Of a stretch of 64,000 nucleotides of DNA, positions 17,505 to 26,696 are shown one piece after another (the first letter of the stretch is position 1; the number at the start of each line of letters is the position of its first letter). Source of the stretch: Thermanaerosceptrum fracticalcis (GTDB lineage: Bacteria > Bacillota > Peptococcia > DRI-13); the NCBI RefSeq assembly GCF_000746025.2, contig NZ_CP045798.1:3703501-3767500 (forward strand), given 5' to 3'. Position numbers and translations under genes: made by a program. The notes beneath the pieces are model-generated. The model searched no databases and was not told the origin of the DNA. It saw nothing but the letters and a program-made list of their open reading frames with translations.

Positions 17505-18203
17505 GTGGCCGCTTTCATTGAAATCAAAAATCTCACGAAAAAATATCGTCTGGGGCAGGAAATTATCACTGCCCTGGATAATGTGAATTTGAGTATAGTG
17601 CAAGGTGAGTTCCTCTGCATCCTGGGGACATCGGGTTCGGGAAAAACCACCCTTTTACATATCATGGCGGGCCTGGAGAAACCTGTACGCGGTGAAGTGC
17701 TGGTTAAAGGAGTATCGCTGACGAAAATGAAAGAAAAAGACATGGCTTATTTCCGTAGAAAACATATGGGGTTTATTTTCCAGTCCTATAATCTGATACC
17801 CACCCTCACTGCCGTGGAGAATGTGGCTTTACCCCTCATATTTGACGGCGTGGAGAAAAGGGAACGGGAGAAACGTGCCCGGGATCTTTTAATTCAACTG
17901 GGTCTAAAAGAGCGCCTGAAGAACAAACCCACGGAGATGAGCGGAGGGCAGCAGCAGCGCGTCAGTATTGCCAGGGCTCTGGTTAATAACCCTAAAATCA
18001 TTTTTGCTGATGAACCCACGGGGAACCTGGACAGTAAAACGACCAAAGAAATCATGGATATCCTGTACGAAAGGGTGAAAGCTTCCGGGGTAACCCTCAT
18101 CATGGTTACCCATGACCTGGATTTGGCCCACTATGCAGACAGGGTAATCCATATGGTTGACGGGCAAATAACGAAAATAGTAGAAAAAGGAGTGTCGGCA
18201 TGA
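17505..18203 (+). CDS. ABC transporter ATPase, MacB/LolD type
   Basis: This 232-residue ATPase has Walker A GTSGSGKTT, Q-loop FQSYNLIPTLTAVENV, signature MSGGQQQRV and Walker B IIFADEPTGNLDS, the pattern of the LolD/FtsE/MacB group that works with FtsX-like permeases rather than in import. The GTG at 17505 follows a perfect AAGGAGGTG site. It overlaps the next gene by 4 bp (ATGA). With the CARDB-like protein and the permease it forms a three-gene exporter or mechanotransmission unit. Confidence 0.93.
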   Translation: MAAFIEIKNLTKKYRLGQEIITALDNVNLSIVQGEFLCILGTSGSGKTTLLHIMAGLEKPVRGEVLVKGVSLTKMKEKDMAYFRRKHMGFIFQSYNLIPTLTAVENVALPLIFDGVEKREREKRARDLLIQLGLKERLKNKPTEMSGGQQQRVSIARALVNNPKIIFADEPTGNLDSKTTKEIMDILYERVKASGVTLIMVTHDLDLAHYADRVIHMVDGQITKIVEKGVSA

Positions 18204-19978
18204 AAACCCAGGGGAAAAAGGAGATTTTCGGGAGTCTGATGATTGTATTGTTTTTAAGTTTCATTCTTATTCAGGCGCCGCTGCCCGCTAGGGCTGGGAC
18301 CATAACCATCGATTCTATTGATCCTGTTCTTTTAATCGAAAAGGTAAGCAGTGAACAGGCTGTAGCCGGAAGTGACTTTAACCTGACTCTGTCTATTCGC
18401 AATATTAGTAATAATCCGGGATTTAACCTCAATCTCTCTTTTAAAGTAGAAGGCACGGACAGCCTTGATCCCTTTACCGTTAAAGACAGTCAGGCCACCA
18501 CCATTGATAAAATAGACGGCAATGCCACCAGGACTGTGATGGTAGCCTTTACGGTAAAACCGGAAGCCCAAAACAAAGATTATAAGCTTATTGTGAACTT
18601 AAGCGGGCAGAATGCCTCTTTCCAGAACACAGTAAATGCCTCCACCACTATTACCATACCTGTTACTTATGATCTGACCAAACCGGTTCTCCTGGTAAAA
18701 TCAGCTTCCATCAGCCCCGAGAATCCCGACCTGGTGGAAGGCTTTGATGTTCACCTGCAGATTTGGAACATGAGTAAAACGACGGATGCCAGGAACGTGA
18801 CACTTCTCCTGGACGGTACCGATAATTTTGAGGTCATGGAAATTTCTAATAAAAAGAATATTGTCAAATTGGAGAAGAATACTTACGAAACAGTGACCTA
18901 CCGGCTGCGGGCCAAGGATACCCGGGCTAATAATACAATGAAACTGACCCTTAAATTTGACTACCTGGGTGATAAAACAGAAAGTGTAGAGGAAACCATT
19001 AATCTGCCTTTACCCCGGGAAGATGTGGGGATAGGGGCCACCCCCTGGGTCATTATCAATAAATATACTCTTTCGGCGGAAAGAGTGCTGGCCGGCAATA
19101 CTGTTACCCTGCGCCTTTATATTGAAAACACCAACCAGCGGCCCGTGAAGAACGTAAAGATTTCCCTGGGAGTAATTAAGATTGAAGATTCTTCCTCTAC
19201 CGGTACTACGGGCGGCAAAACCACGGGGGGGACCGTCTTTTCCCCAGTGAACAGCAGTAACAGCTTCTTTATTGACTATATACCGGGAAAAACCGTCCTG
19301 GAGAAAGATATTGACCTTTATGTAGATCCCAATGCGGCGGCGAAAACATACATCGTTCCGGTGGAAATAAAGTACGAGGACAGAAAAGGCACTACTCTGA
19401 CCAGTGAAGAACTGGTGAATATCCCCGTCACCCAGGAGTGCAAACTGCAGATCCTTTCTGTTCAGGTACCCCCCACGGGTTTTATGGGCCAGCCCATTCC
19501 TGTGACGGCGGAATTTGTCAATGTGGGTAAAGTAGCCCTGGGAAATTTCATAGTTACTTTAGAGGGCGATTTCGAAAAAGATAACGGGACTTATTACATC
19601 GGGAATTTCGATATCGGTGTCAGTGACATGTTCCAGGGCGGGGTCATCGCCAGGGATGAAGGCAAAGTTGAAGGAAAGCTAGTCTTTTCCTATATCGACA
19701 ATAACAACAAAGATGTACGGGTAGAACACCCCTTTACCATCGAGGTACAGGGAAGGCCTGTGCCGCCTCCCGGTCAGGAAGGGGAAATGATGGGGCCTGA
19801 CGGACTGGTGAAACCGGGGATGCCTGTTAAAGGGATGCCGCTCCAAAAGGGGAGCTTTCTTAATACGGTAAAAACCAAGTGGCCTACCTTCCTTTTAGGC
19901 CTGGTGATCATCCTGGAAGGCATCTATATCTGGCGTTTAAAGAGAAAGAAAGCAAGTGAGGAATTCTTTAATGAATAA
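18200..19978 (+). CDS. Secreted, membrane-anchored protein with CARDB/S-layer-like repeats
   Basis: This 592-residue protein has a signal peptide (cleavage probably after ARA at about residue 33) and a single C-terminal helix (about 560-580) followed by a basic tail. Between them are at least three repeats of a beta-sandwich type: each contains a stretch like VLAGNTVTLRLYIENTNQRPVKNVKISL or VVAGSDFNLTLSIRNISNNPGFNLNL, typical of CARDB/COG1361 adhesion-like domains. It sits between the ATPase and the permease, overlapping both, where a membrane-fusion protein (MacA) would be in Gram-negative systems. It is inferred to be the extracytoplasmic partner of the transporter. A low-complexity Gly/Thr/Ser stretch lies near residue 335. 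Confidence 0.8.
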   Translation: MKTQGKKEIFGSLMIVLFLSFILIQAPLPARAGTITIDSIDPVLLIEKVSSEQAVAGSDFNLTLSIRNISNNPGFNLNLSFKVEGTDSLDPFTVKDSQATTIDKIDGNATRTVMVAFTVKPEAQNKDYKLIVNLSGQNASFQNTVNASTTITIPVTYDLTKPVLLVKSASISPENPDLVEGFDVHLQIWNMSKTTDARNVTLLLDGTDNFEVMEISNKKNIVKLEKNTYETVTYRLRAKDTRANNTMKLTLKFDYLGDKTESVEETINLPLPREDVGIGATPWVIINKYTLSAERVLAGNTVTLRLYIENTNQRPVKNVKISLGVIKIEDSSSTGTTGGKTTGGTVFSPVNSSNSFFIDYIPGKTVLEKDIDLYVDPNAAAKTYIVPVEIKYEDRKGTTLTSEELVNIPVTQECKLQILSVQVPPTGFMGQPIPVTAEFVNVGKVALGNFIVTLEGDFEKDNGTYYIGNFDIGVSDMFQGGVIARDEGKVEGKLVFSYIDNNNKDVRVEHPFTIEVQGRPVPPPGQEGEMMGPDGLVKPGMPVKGMPLQKGSFLNTVKTKWPTFLLGLVIILEGIYIWRLKRKKASEEFFNE

Positions 19979-21386
19979 GCTGGACATCTTAAAACTAGCC
20001 CATAGAAACCTCTGGCGGAGAAAGGCCCGTACCATCCTTACCGTCGTGGGTGTGATGATTGGCACCACGGCTATCGTGGTCATGCTCTCCCTGGGTATAG
20101 GGCTGAAGGAGAGCCAGCGTAAGAGCATGGAACGCTGGGGGGATCTGAATATGATTCGGGTCCAGCAGGGCATCAACTTTGACCGGGAAGGCAAGCCTTT
20201 GGGGGAAGCAAAAAAATTGGATGATGCAGCGGTAGCAGAGATAAAAGCCATTGAGGGGGTTATGGCCGTTTCTCCTGCTTATGAATCCGGTGGCGAAGCT
20301 AAGTTTGGCCGGAAACGGGGACATATCCAGTTGATTGGCATCGACCCCGAAGAAATGGTGAACCTGGAATTCACCGCTTCCCTGGGCCGTCTTTTAAAAG
20401 CCGGGGACCGCAACGTCATGGTAGTAGGCAGCCAGGTCATCAACAATTTCCGGGATGAAGCGGAGATCCGCAAGATGCAGCGCGGGATGATGTTTTACGA
20501 AGGTCCCCGACGCCTGGAAAGAAAGGACCCCGGGGAAATGATGGACCAGCGCATTGCTATGGAAATCCGTAACAACAGCAACCATGAGAAAAAAAGGATT
20601 TTCAACTTCCAGGTAGTGGGTGTGCTGGAAGGGGAGTTTAAACAACATGCCTACCAGGCCTATGCGCCTATCGAAGATATTAAGAGGATGCGCAAATTCA
20701 TGATGGAGGGAACCCAGAACGGTGGTGGCGATCCTCGTATGATGCGGGAGATAGCCATGAAAACCGGAGGTGAAGTACGTGCCACCAGCAGCAGTAGGCG
20801 GCCTATGCAGGGCTATGATCCCGACGACTATAACTTCTTATTGGTGCGGACTGAAGATGTGACGAAAACCCGGGAAGTTTCCGATATCCTAAGAGAGCGG
20901 GGCTACAATACCTATTCTATTGCCGACCAGCTGGAAGGCATCGAAAAAACTTCCCGCACCATTCAGGCTATCCTGGGTGGCATTGGCGGGATAACCTTGC
21001 TGGTAGCGGCTATTGGGATTACCAATACTATGATTATGTCCATCTACGAGCGCACCAAAGAAATAGGGATTATGAAGGTTATAGGGGCGACTTTCCAGGA
21101 CATTCATGCTATGTTTTTGGCCGAAGCCGGTCTCATCGGTCTTATGGGAGGAACCATCGGCCTGGGGCTCAGCTATCTGGTTTCTTACATTATTAATCAT
21201 TTCAGCCGCAATTTTATGAGCCGGGGGCTGCCCCCGGGGGAAGAAGTCATGGGAATTTCCCTGATACCGCCTTATCTTGCGCTCTTTGCCATGGCTTTTG
21301 CCTTTCTGATCGGCGTTATCGCCGGGCTTTATCCCGCCAACCGGGCTGTACGTCTAAGCCCCATCAATGCCATCAGGAACGAGTAA
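19971..21386 (+). CDS. ABC transporter permease, MacB/FtsX type
   Basis: This permease of about 471 residues has the MacB topology: one N-terminal helix (RTILTVVGVMIGTTAIVVMLS), a large extracytoplasmic domain of about 270 residues, and three C-terminal helices (about 340-465) ending with the FtsX-family LYPANRAVRLSPINAIR. ATG 19971 is preferred over the in-frame GTG at 19956 because GAGGAA precedes it; it overlaps the preceding gene by 8 bp. The external domain contains an unusual Met/Arg-rich stretch (about 170-190 and 250-290). MacB-type proteins move or couple force across the membrane rather than form a classical channel. Confidence 0.9.
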   Translation: MNKLDILKLAHRNLWRRKARTILTVVGVMIGTTAIVVMLSLGIGLKESQRKSMERWGDLNMIRVQQGINFDREGKPLGEAKKLDDAAVAEIKAIEGVMAVSPAYESGGEAKFGRKRGHIQLIGIDPEEMVNLEFTASLGRLLKAGDRNVMVVGSQVINNFRDEAEIRKMQRGMMFYEGPRRLERKDPGEMMDQRIAMEIRNNSNHEKKRIFNFQVVGVLEGEFKQHAYQAYAPIEDIKRMRKFMMEGTQNGGGDPRMMREIAMKTGGEVRATSSSRRPMQGYDPDDYNFLLVRTEDVTKTREVSDILRERGYNTYSIADQLEGIEKTSRTIQAILGGIGGITLLVAAIGITNTMIMSIYERTKEIGIMKVIGATFQDIHAMFLAEAGLIGLMGGTIGLGLSYLVSYIINHFSRNFMSRGLPPGEEVMGISLIPPYLALFAMAFAFLIGVIAGLYPANRAVRLSPINAIRNE

Positions 21387-21406
21387 CCTTCCAGGGACGA
21401 CATCTG

Positions 21407-21441
21407 CTTTCCGATATCCGACTTCCATTTACGATCACCGT
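21407..21441. repeat. 7-bp-period array, ATATCCG family
   Basis: Five in-phase units (CTTTCCG, ATATCCG, ACTTCCA, TTTACGA, TCACCGT) decay gradually to the right, 20 bp after the permease stop. Confidence 0.7.
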
Positions 21442-21476
21442 GTTCTTTGACCTGTTAACCGAATAATAATACTTAC

Positions 21477-21505
21477 ACCCGGGAATACCCGGGTTTATAT
21501 TTTTA
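21477..21505 (+). terminator. Intrinsic terminator after the ABC operon
   Basis: The stem ACCCGGG/CCCGGGT with a 4-nt loop is followed by TTATATTTTT. Confidence 0.8.
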
Positions 21506-21575
21506 ATGAGTACTGGACACATCATTCACTTACAGCTATCATAATTACATCGAAGAAATGAAAGGATGGTATTAG

Positions 21576-22682
21576 TTGCTGCAGCGAATTGTTGCTCCCG
21601 GCCACTATTTGCGTGAAGCGGGAATGATAAAAAAGGCGGGCAGCCATTGCCGCCAGGTAGGAAAGAAGGCTTTTATCATCGGCGGTAAAACTGCTCTTTC
21701 CATAGTAGAAAAAGACTTGACCGGCAGTCTGGAAGAGAAGGGCGTAGAAACGGCAGCCGTTAGTTGGTACGGTGGTGAATGCTGTTGGGAAAATATTGAG
21801 GCTCTTGCCCAACAGGTGAAGAAAAAGGGCGCCGATTTTATTATTGGCGTGGGCGGAGGCAAAGCCCTGGATACGGCCAAGGCCGTTGCTTTTGCTTTGG
21901 GTTTACCCGTAATTACCATTCCCACCATTGCCGCGACCTGTGCGGCCTGGACGCCGTTAGCGGTAGTGTATACCCTGGAGGGGATGTACCTGGAGTTATC
22001 CTCTAAAGCCCAGAATCCGGCAAAAGTTCTGGTTGATACCGAGGTTATCGCCCAGGCGCCCATCGCTTTTTTAAGAGCGGGTATCGGTGATACACTGGCA
22101 AAATGGTTCGAGTCGGAGATTTCCAGCCGTAATACTGGGGGCAATGCAGCGGTTTCTGCTGCCCTAAGCCTGGGAAACCTGTGTTATCAAATTTTATTAG
22201 AATATGGCACTGGGGCCTGTCTTAGTGGGGAAAAAGGCCAGGTATCACCTGCTTTGGAACAGGTTGTGGATGCCAATATCATGCTAAGTGGTTTAGTCAG
22301 CGGGTTAGGCGGTGATGAATGCCGGACCGGGGCTGCCCATTCCATTTATAACGGGCTCACGGTCTTAGAAAATGCCCACCGGCGTTATCATGGGGAAATT
22401 GTGGCATACGGTATTTTATGCCAGTTGGTTTTGGATAAAAAAGAGGATGAATTAGTTAAACTATTGACTTTCTACCATAAGACGGGACTGCCCATGACCC
22501 TGGAGGAACTGGGAATTCATAGCCTGAGTAAAGAAGAGGAACTTGCTGTGGGAAAGGCTTCCGCCGAAGTGGAAGACATGGCGAATATGCCTTTTACGGT
22601 AACAGCGGAAATGGTTGTCGATGCTCTTTATCGCGTAGACCAACTGGGAAGACGTTACAGGGGAGGTGAAAATCTTGTTTAA
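21576..22682 (+). CDS. Iron-type alcohol / glycerol dehydrogenase family protein
   Basis: This 368-residue protein belongs to the GldA branch of metal-dependent polyol dehydrogenases. The NAD-binding GGG motif is IIGVGGGKALDTAK (about residue 95), and the metal-site segments are present: an Asp in the GIGDTLAKWFE helix, AAHSIYNGLT and HGEIVAYG, which carry the conserved histidines. The start is TTG with AAAGGATGG upstream. The 3' end overlaps the aminotransferase gene, implying joint expression. A role in glycerol oxidation is possible, but the pairing with a HisC-like enzyme suggests a dehydrogenation-transamination sequence on an unidentified substrate. Confidence 0.85.
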   Translation: MLQRIVAPGHYLREAGMIKKAGSHCRQVGKKAFIIGGKTALSIVEKDLTGSLEEKGVETAAVSWYGGECCWENIEALAQQVKKKGADFIIGVGGGKALDTAKAVAFALGLPVITIPTIAATCAAWTPLAVVYTLEGMYLELSSKAQNPAKVLVDTEVIAQAPIAFLRAGIGDTLAKWFESEISSRNTGGNAAVSAALSLGNLCYQILLEYGTGACLSGEKGQVSPALEQVVDANIMLSGLVSGLGGDECRTGAAHSIYNGLTVLENAHRRYHGEIVAYGILCQLVLDKKEDELVKLLTFYHKTGLPMTLEELGIHSLSKEEELAVGKASAEVEDMANMPFTVTAEMVVDALYRVDQLGRRYRGGENLV

Positions 22683-23784
22683 CAGTTTTACAAGAATGAG
22701 AAAGGAAGCCAGGGGACTACAGCCTTTTATTCCAGAGCTGCCGGATATGGCCCTGGAGCAGATTAAAGCCCTTACCGGGTTGGAGAAAATCGTGAAATTA
22801 TCTTTTAATGAAAATCCTTTTGGCCCCAGTCCCAAAGCTGTGGAAGCCATCAGGGAAGCAGCGTCTCAGCTTAATTTATACCCGGATGCCGTGGCCAATG
22901 GACTGCGGGATGTTTTGGCCCAGGGCTATGGTTTAACAAAAGACCACATTGTCCTGTCTAATGGTGCCGATGAAATGATTGTTTTAACAGCCCAGGCCTT
23001 TTTGGAAGAAGGAGACCACGTCTTAATACCTTTTCCCACCTTCGGTCAGTATTTTGCTTCCACCATTTTAATGGGGGCAGTGCCTGAAAAAGTTGCCCTG
23101 AACAATTTTAAAGTGGACATTGGGAACATCCTGTCTTCACTTACGCCCCGGAGCAAGCTGATTTTCCTGTGTAACCCCAATAACCCCACAGGTACTTATC
23201 TCAGTAAGGATGAGCTCATAAACCTCTTGGAAAACTTACCTCCGGAAGTTCTTCTGGTGCTAGATGAAGCCTATGGGGAGTATGTAGAAGCCCCTGATTA
23301 TATTTCCGGTGTCAGCTTTTTATCTGCCTATCCTAATGTCCTGGTGATTCGAACTTTTTCCAAAATATATGCACTGGCCGGGGCCAGGGTGGGCTACGCT
23401 TTGGCCAATCCCGCCATTATCCAGGCCATAAACAAAGTGAGGCCGCCTTTTAACCTTAATGCCCTGGGGCAGGTGGCAGCTCTTGCGTCTTTCTGCGATC
23501 GAGAGTACATTTTAACGGCAAAAGCCCATAACGCCCGGGTTAAAAAAGAGTTGTATGATTTTTTACAGGGGCACGGGTTATCTTTTGTACCCTCAGAAAC
23601 TAATTTTGTGTTAATTGACGTGGGACAGGATGCCATTAAACTTTGCTCCCGGTTGGCGGAAAAAGGGATTATGGTACGCTGCGGTTCTGCCTGGGGACTG
23701 GATTCCTATATCAGGGTTAGCCTGGGCAGTGTTGAGGATATGGCTTATTTCCAGGATCAGCTGAAGAAGTTGATAAATATTTAG
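22675..23784 (+). CDS. HisC-like PLP aminotransferase (histidinol-phosphate aminotransferase family)
   Basis: This class I/II aminotransferase of about 369 residues converts an amino-phosphate or related amine with 2-oxoglutarate. HisC signatures are KLSFNENPFGPSPKA near the N-terminus, LFLCNPNNPTGTY, LVLDEAYGEY, and the PLP lysine in RTFSKIYALAGARVGY. TTG 22675 is chosen because GGAGG ends 9 nt upstream; a GTG at 22666 lies within that site. It overlaps the dehydrogenase gene by 8 bp. No other histidine genes are present, so the true substrate may not be histidinol phosphate; paralogues act in cobalamin (CobD) and other pathways. Confidence 0.85.
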   Translation: MFNSFTRMRKEARGLQPFIPELPDMALEQIKALTGLEKIVKLSFNENPFGPSPKAVEAIREAASQLNLYPDAVANGLRDVLAQGYGLTKDHIVLSNGADEMIVLTAQAFLEEGDHVLIPFPTFGQYFASTILMGAVPEKVALNNFKVDIGNILSSLTPRSKLIFLCNPNNPTGTYLSKDELINLLENLPPEVLLVLDEAYGEYVEAPDYISGVSFLSAYPNVLVIRTFSKIYALAGARVGYALANPAIIQAINKVRPPFNLNALGQVAALASFCDREYILTAKAHNARVKKELYDFLQGHGLSFVPSETNFVLIDVGQDAIKLCSRLAEKGIMVRCGSAWGLDSYIRVSLGSVEDMAYFQDQLKKLINI

Positions 23785-23851
23785 TATTGCATAAATATAC
23801 AGAGTTGCTTATACTTATTGCTATAAAAGAAAAATTTGCGAGGGAATAAGA

Positions 23852-24859
23852 ATGAGAAAATTTCTATCAGTGTTTTTGCTTATCTTATTAATTTTGACTC
23901 TTGTCACCGGTTGTAGTGGTTCTAAACCGGCTCCTGCACCGGCTCCCCAAGCTAAAGAAGAACCGAAACCTGTAAAACTTGTTATTACCTTACCTACCTG
24001 GGTAGGATATGGACCTTTGTATTTGGCGAAAGAAAAGGGTTTCTTTAAAGAACAGGGCTTAGATGTGGAGTTAACAAAAATCGAGGGTCTGGCTGAGCGC
24101 AAACAAGCCCTGGCCGGGAAAAAGGTAGACGGCATGGCTACGGCCCAGGATGTCCAGGTTACCATTGCCGCAGCAGGAATCCCAGTAAAAGTTGTCTGGG
24201 CTCTGGATGACTCTTATGGCGGTGACGGCATGCTGGCTAAAAATGAGATCAAAGATATAAAAGACCTTAAGGGTAAAACAGTAGCCCTGGAAACAGGTAC
24301 AACCAGTCACTTTTTTGCCCTGACCGTACTGCAAAAAGTGGGTCTTACGGAAAAAGACATTAAGATTACCAACATGAAAGCCGGCGATGCCGGAGCAGCT
24401 TTTGTGGCCGGACAGGTTGATGCCGCTGTAACCTGGGAACCCTGGCTCAGCAAAGGAAAAGCCAAGGGTAAAGTCTTGGCTTCCACCAAGGAATATCCCG
24501 GTATCATTGTGGATACCGTCAGTTTCCGTGCCGATGTAGTGGAGAACAATCCAAAAGCCATGGAAGGTTTTGTCAGGGCCATGAGTAAGGCTATGGATTA
24601 CTGGAAACAAAACAAACAGGAATCCGAAGAAATCATGGCCAAAGGTTTAGGGATGGAAGTGAAAGACTTCCAGGCTGTGTTGCCTGACTTAAAATTCTTC
24701 GACCTGGAAGGCAATAAGAAGTTCTTCGGTACTGCAAGCAGCCCGGGACTTCTCTATGAAACCACACAAAAAGCTGTGGATTTCTATGCCAGTCTCAAAG
24801 TCATTGATACGAAACCCAAAGCTACGGACATTGTTGATTCTACCTACGTAAACAAGTAA
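23852..24859 (+). CDS. ABC transporter substrate-binding lipoprotein, SsuA/THI5 type
   Basis: This 335-residue lipoprotein has a signal peptide ending in the lipobox VTGC and a Pro/Ala-rich linker. The periplasmic-binding fold starts with VITLPTWVGYGPLYLAKEKGFFKEQGLDVEL, the signature of the nitrate/sulfonate/taurine/THI5-like group. It delivers substrate to the permease and ATPase that follow. Candidate substrates are alkanesulfonates, taurine, or a thiamine pyrimidine precursor; nearness to tenI and the thi operon makes the last attractive, but no riboswitch precedes this gene. Confidence 0.88.
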   Translation: MRKFLSVFLLILLILTLVTGCSGSKPAPAPAPQAKEEPKPVKLVITLPTWVGYGPLYLAKEKGFFKEQGLDVELTKIEGLAERKQALAGKKVDGMATAQDVQVTIAAAGIPVKVVWALDDSYGGDGMLAKNEIKDIKDLKGKTVALETGTTSHFFALTVLQKVGLTEKDIKITNMKAGDAGAAFVAGQVDAAVTWEPWLSKGKAKGKVLASTKEYPGIIVDTVSFRADVVENNPKAMEGFVRAMSKAMDYWKQNKQESEEIMAKGLGMEVKDFQAVLPDLKFFDLEGNKKFFGTASSPGLLYETTQKAVDFYASLKVIDTKPKATDIVDSTYVNK

Positions 24860-24875
24860 GATAATAATTAAGCTC

Positions 24876-24901
24876 AAAGGGAGCCCGCCAAGGCTCCCTT
24901 T
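24876..24901 (+). terminator. Intercistronic stem-loop after the binding-protein gene
   Basis: A perfect 10-bp stem (AAAGGGAGCC / GGCTCCCTTT) with a 6-nt loop has only a weak T tract. Such hairpins between binding-protein and permease genes commonly stabilise the upstream mRNA or act as partial terminators so that binding protein is made in excess. Confidence 0.75.
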
Positions 24902-24933
24902 CCCTGCGAGTACTGAAATTTTTTCAATGGGGG

Positions 24934-25767
24934 TTGTTCTTTTTGCCACGCTTCAGCACAAAATTAATTACACCAAAAGCGGAAATAGACAGAAAACTAT
25001 ATTTCTATACCGGTATTTTCTCTTTCATTTTTGTGTTTCTAGTATGGGCAGCGGCGGCAGTGATAAAAAATGATGCCAGTTTTATCCCTACTCCGGCCAA
25101 AGTACTTTCTATAGGGCTTAACATGCTGACACGGGGGGAACTGGCAGAACATGCTGCCTACAGCATCATGCGGGTAGCTGGTGGTTTTCTGCTGGCTTCC
25201 ATTATTGCTGTACCCCTGGGCATTTTGATGGGGACTTTGAAAATAGCGGAGGCTTTTTTTGAGCCCATTATCGGCTTTATTCGCTATATGCCTGCTTCAG
25301 CCTTTATACCCCTCTTTATTCTCTGGTTTGGCCTGGGTGAAAGTGAAAAAATTGCTGTCATCTTTTTCGGAACTTTCTTCCAGCAGACCCTGATGGTGAT
25401 GGATGTTACCAAGAACGTACCGGTAGACTTGATTGACGTCTCTTATACCCTGGGAGCTTCCCGGAAGGCAGTCTTCCGGAAGGTAATTTTACCTGCTTCA
25501 CTGCCGGGAATTGTTGATACTTTACGGATTACTTTCGGCTGGGCCTGGACTTACCTGGTGGTAGCTGAAATTGTGGGTGCCAGTGAAGGCCTGGGCTATC
25601 TCATTATGCAAGCAAGCCGTTTTTTACGTACAGATAAAATTTTTGTAGGTATCCTGGTAATTGGGCTTTTGGGAATTATCTCTGATTACCTGTTTAAAGT
25701 TCTTTACCGCGCGCTCTTCCCCTATTTGCGGAGCCAAGGAGGTACAAGTACCAATGATAAAGAGTGA
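24934..25767 (+). CDS. ABC transporter permease, SsuC/TauC type
   Basis: This 277-residue permease has about six helices and the cytoplasmic EAA-type loop DVSYTLGASRKAVFRKVILPASLPGI that contacts the ATPase. The helix order and the ending WTYLVVAEIVGASEGLGYLI are typical of nitrate/sulfonate/taurine permeases. The start is TTG at 24934 after GGGGG. It overlaps the ATPase gene by 14 bp. It is part of the same import system as the lipoprotein before it. Confidence 0.92.
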   Translation: MFFLPRFSTKLITPKAEIDRKLYFYTGIFSFIFVFLVWAAAAVIKNDASFIPTPAKVLSIGLNMLTRGELAEHAAYSIMRVAGGFLLASIIAVPLGILMGTLKIAEAFFEPIIGFIRYMPASAFIPLFILWFGLGESEKIAVIFFGTFFQQTLMVMDVTKNVPVDLIDVSYTLGASRKAVFRKVILPASLPGIVDTLRITFGWAWTYLVVAEIVGASEGLGYLIMQASRFLRTDKIFVGILVIGLLGIISDYLFKVLYRALFPYLRSQGGTSTNDKE

Positions 25768-26551
25768 GACGCCCAACATTAAATTAAGCATTCAAAATGT
25801 CTCCAAGGTCTTCGGTCAGGGTGCAAACAGGGTTACGGCCCTGGAAAAGACCTCTTTTGATGTGAAAGCAGGAGAATTTGTGACCATTCTGGGGCCCTCC
25901 GGCTGCGGCAAGTCAACGATCCTGCGTATTGTGGCCGGTTTGACGGAGACTTCTTCCGGCCAGGCGCTGTTAGATGGGAAAGAGATTAAAGCGCCGGGGG
26001 CTGACCGGGGCATGGTGTTCCAGTCCTATACTTTGTTTCCCTGGCTAACAGTGCAAAAGAACATTGAATTTGGCCTGGAACTCAAGGGTATTCCCAAAGC
26101 AGAAAGGGAAAAAACAGCCTTGCACCAGTTGGAGTTAATAGGTTTAAAAGGCTTTGAAAATGCTTATCCCCAGAATCTCTCGGGAGGGATGAAACAAAGG
26201 GTGGCTATTGCCAGGGCTTTGGCCAACAATCCCGAGATACTTTTGATGGATGAACCCTTTGGGGCCCTGGACGCTCAGACCCGTTCCATTATGCAGGAAA
26301 ACCTCTTAAATGCCTGGCAGGAGACCCAGAAAACCATTCTCTTTGTCACCCATGATGTAGAAGAAGCCATTTTCTTAGGGGATACGGTTTACGTGATGAC
26401 GGCCAGACCGGGCCGGGTTAAAGCCACTATTGCTGTGCCTCTTCCCAGACCCCGGCACTTTACCATGAAAAACTCTCCCGAATTTAGTGCCTTAAAACAG
26501 GAAATCCTGGAATTGATCAGGGAAGAGAGCATGAAAGCCTGTAATATGTAA
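25754..26551 (+). CDS. ABC transporter ATPase, SsuB/TauB type
   Basis: This 265-residue ATPase has Walker A GPSGCGKST, Q-loop VFQSYTLFPWLTV, signature LSGGMKQRV and Walker B ILLMDEPFGALDAQ, exactly the pattern of nitrate/sulfonate/taurine import ATPases. ATG 25754 is chosen because AAGGAGGT lies 11 nt upstream within the end of the permease gene; a longer in-frame reading starts inside that gene and is not credible. It completes a three-gene importer. The gene ends just before a dense cluster of heptameric repeats. Confidence 0.93.
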   Translation: MIKSETPNIKLSIQNVSKVFGQGANRVTALEKTSFDVKAGEFVTILGPSGCGKSTILRIVAGLTETSSGQALLDGKEIKAPGADRGMVFQSYTLFPWLTVQKNIEFGLELKGIPKAEREKTALHQLELIGLKGFENAYPQNLSGGMKQRVAIARALANNPEILLMDEPFGALDAQTRSIMQENLLNAWQETQKTILFVTHDVEEAIFLGDTVYVMTARPGRVKATIAVPLPRPRHFTMKNSPEFSALKQEILELIREESMKACNM

Positions 26552-26554
26552 CTT

Positions 26555-26677
26555 CGGTGACCGGAGACCAGTGTCCGGTGACCCGTTAATGATTATTCCT
26601 GTGTATTACAAAATTGATTACGGTGATCGGTGATCGAGTCGTGGTATATACTACCAACTATCAACTATCAACTAACA
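26555..26677. repeat. Cluster of three 7-bp-period arrays
   Basis: At 26555-26589 the units are CGGTGAC, CGGAGAC, CAGTGTC, CGGTGAC, CCGTTAA. At 26614-26641 they are TTGATTA, CGGTGAT, CGGTGAT, CGAGTCG. At 26650-26677 they are ACTACCA, ACTATCA, ACTATCA, ACTAACA. The last array ends 2 bp before the ribosome binding site of tenI. Confidence 0.9.
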
Positions 26678-26696
26678 ACCAGGAGTGAGTGCATTC

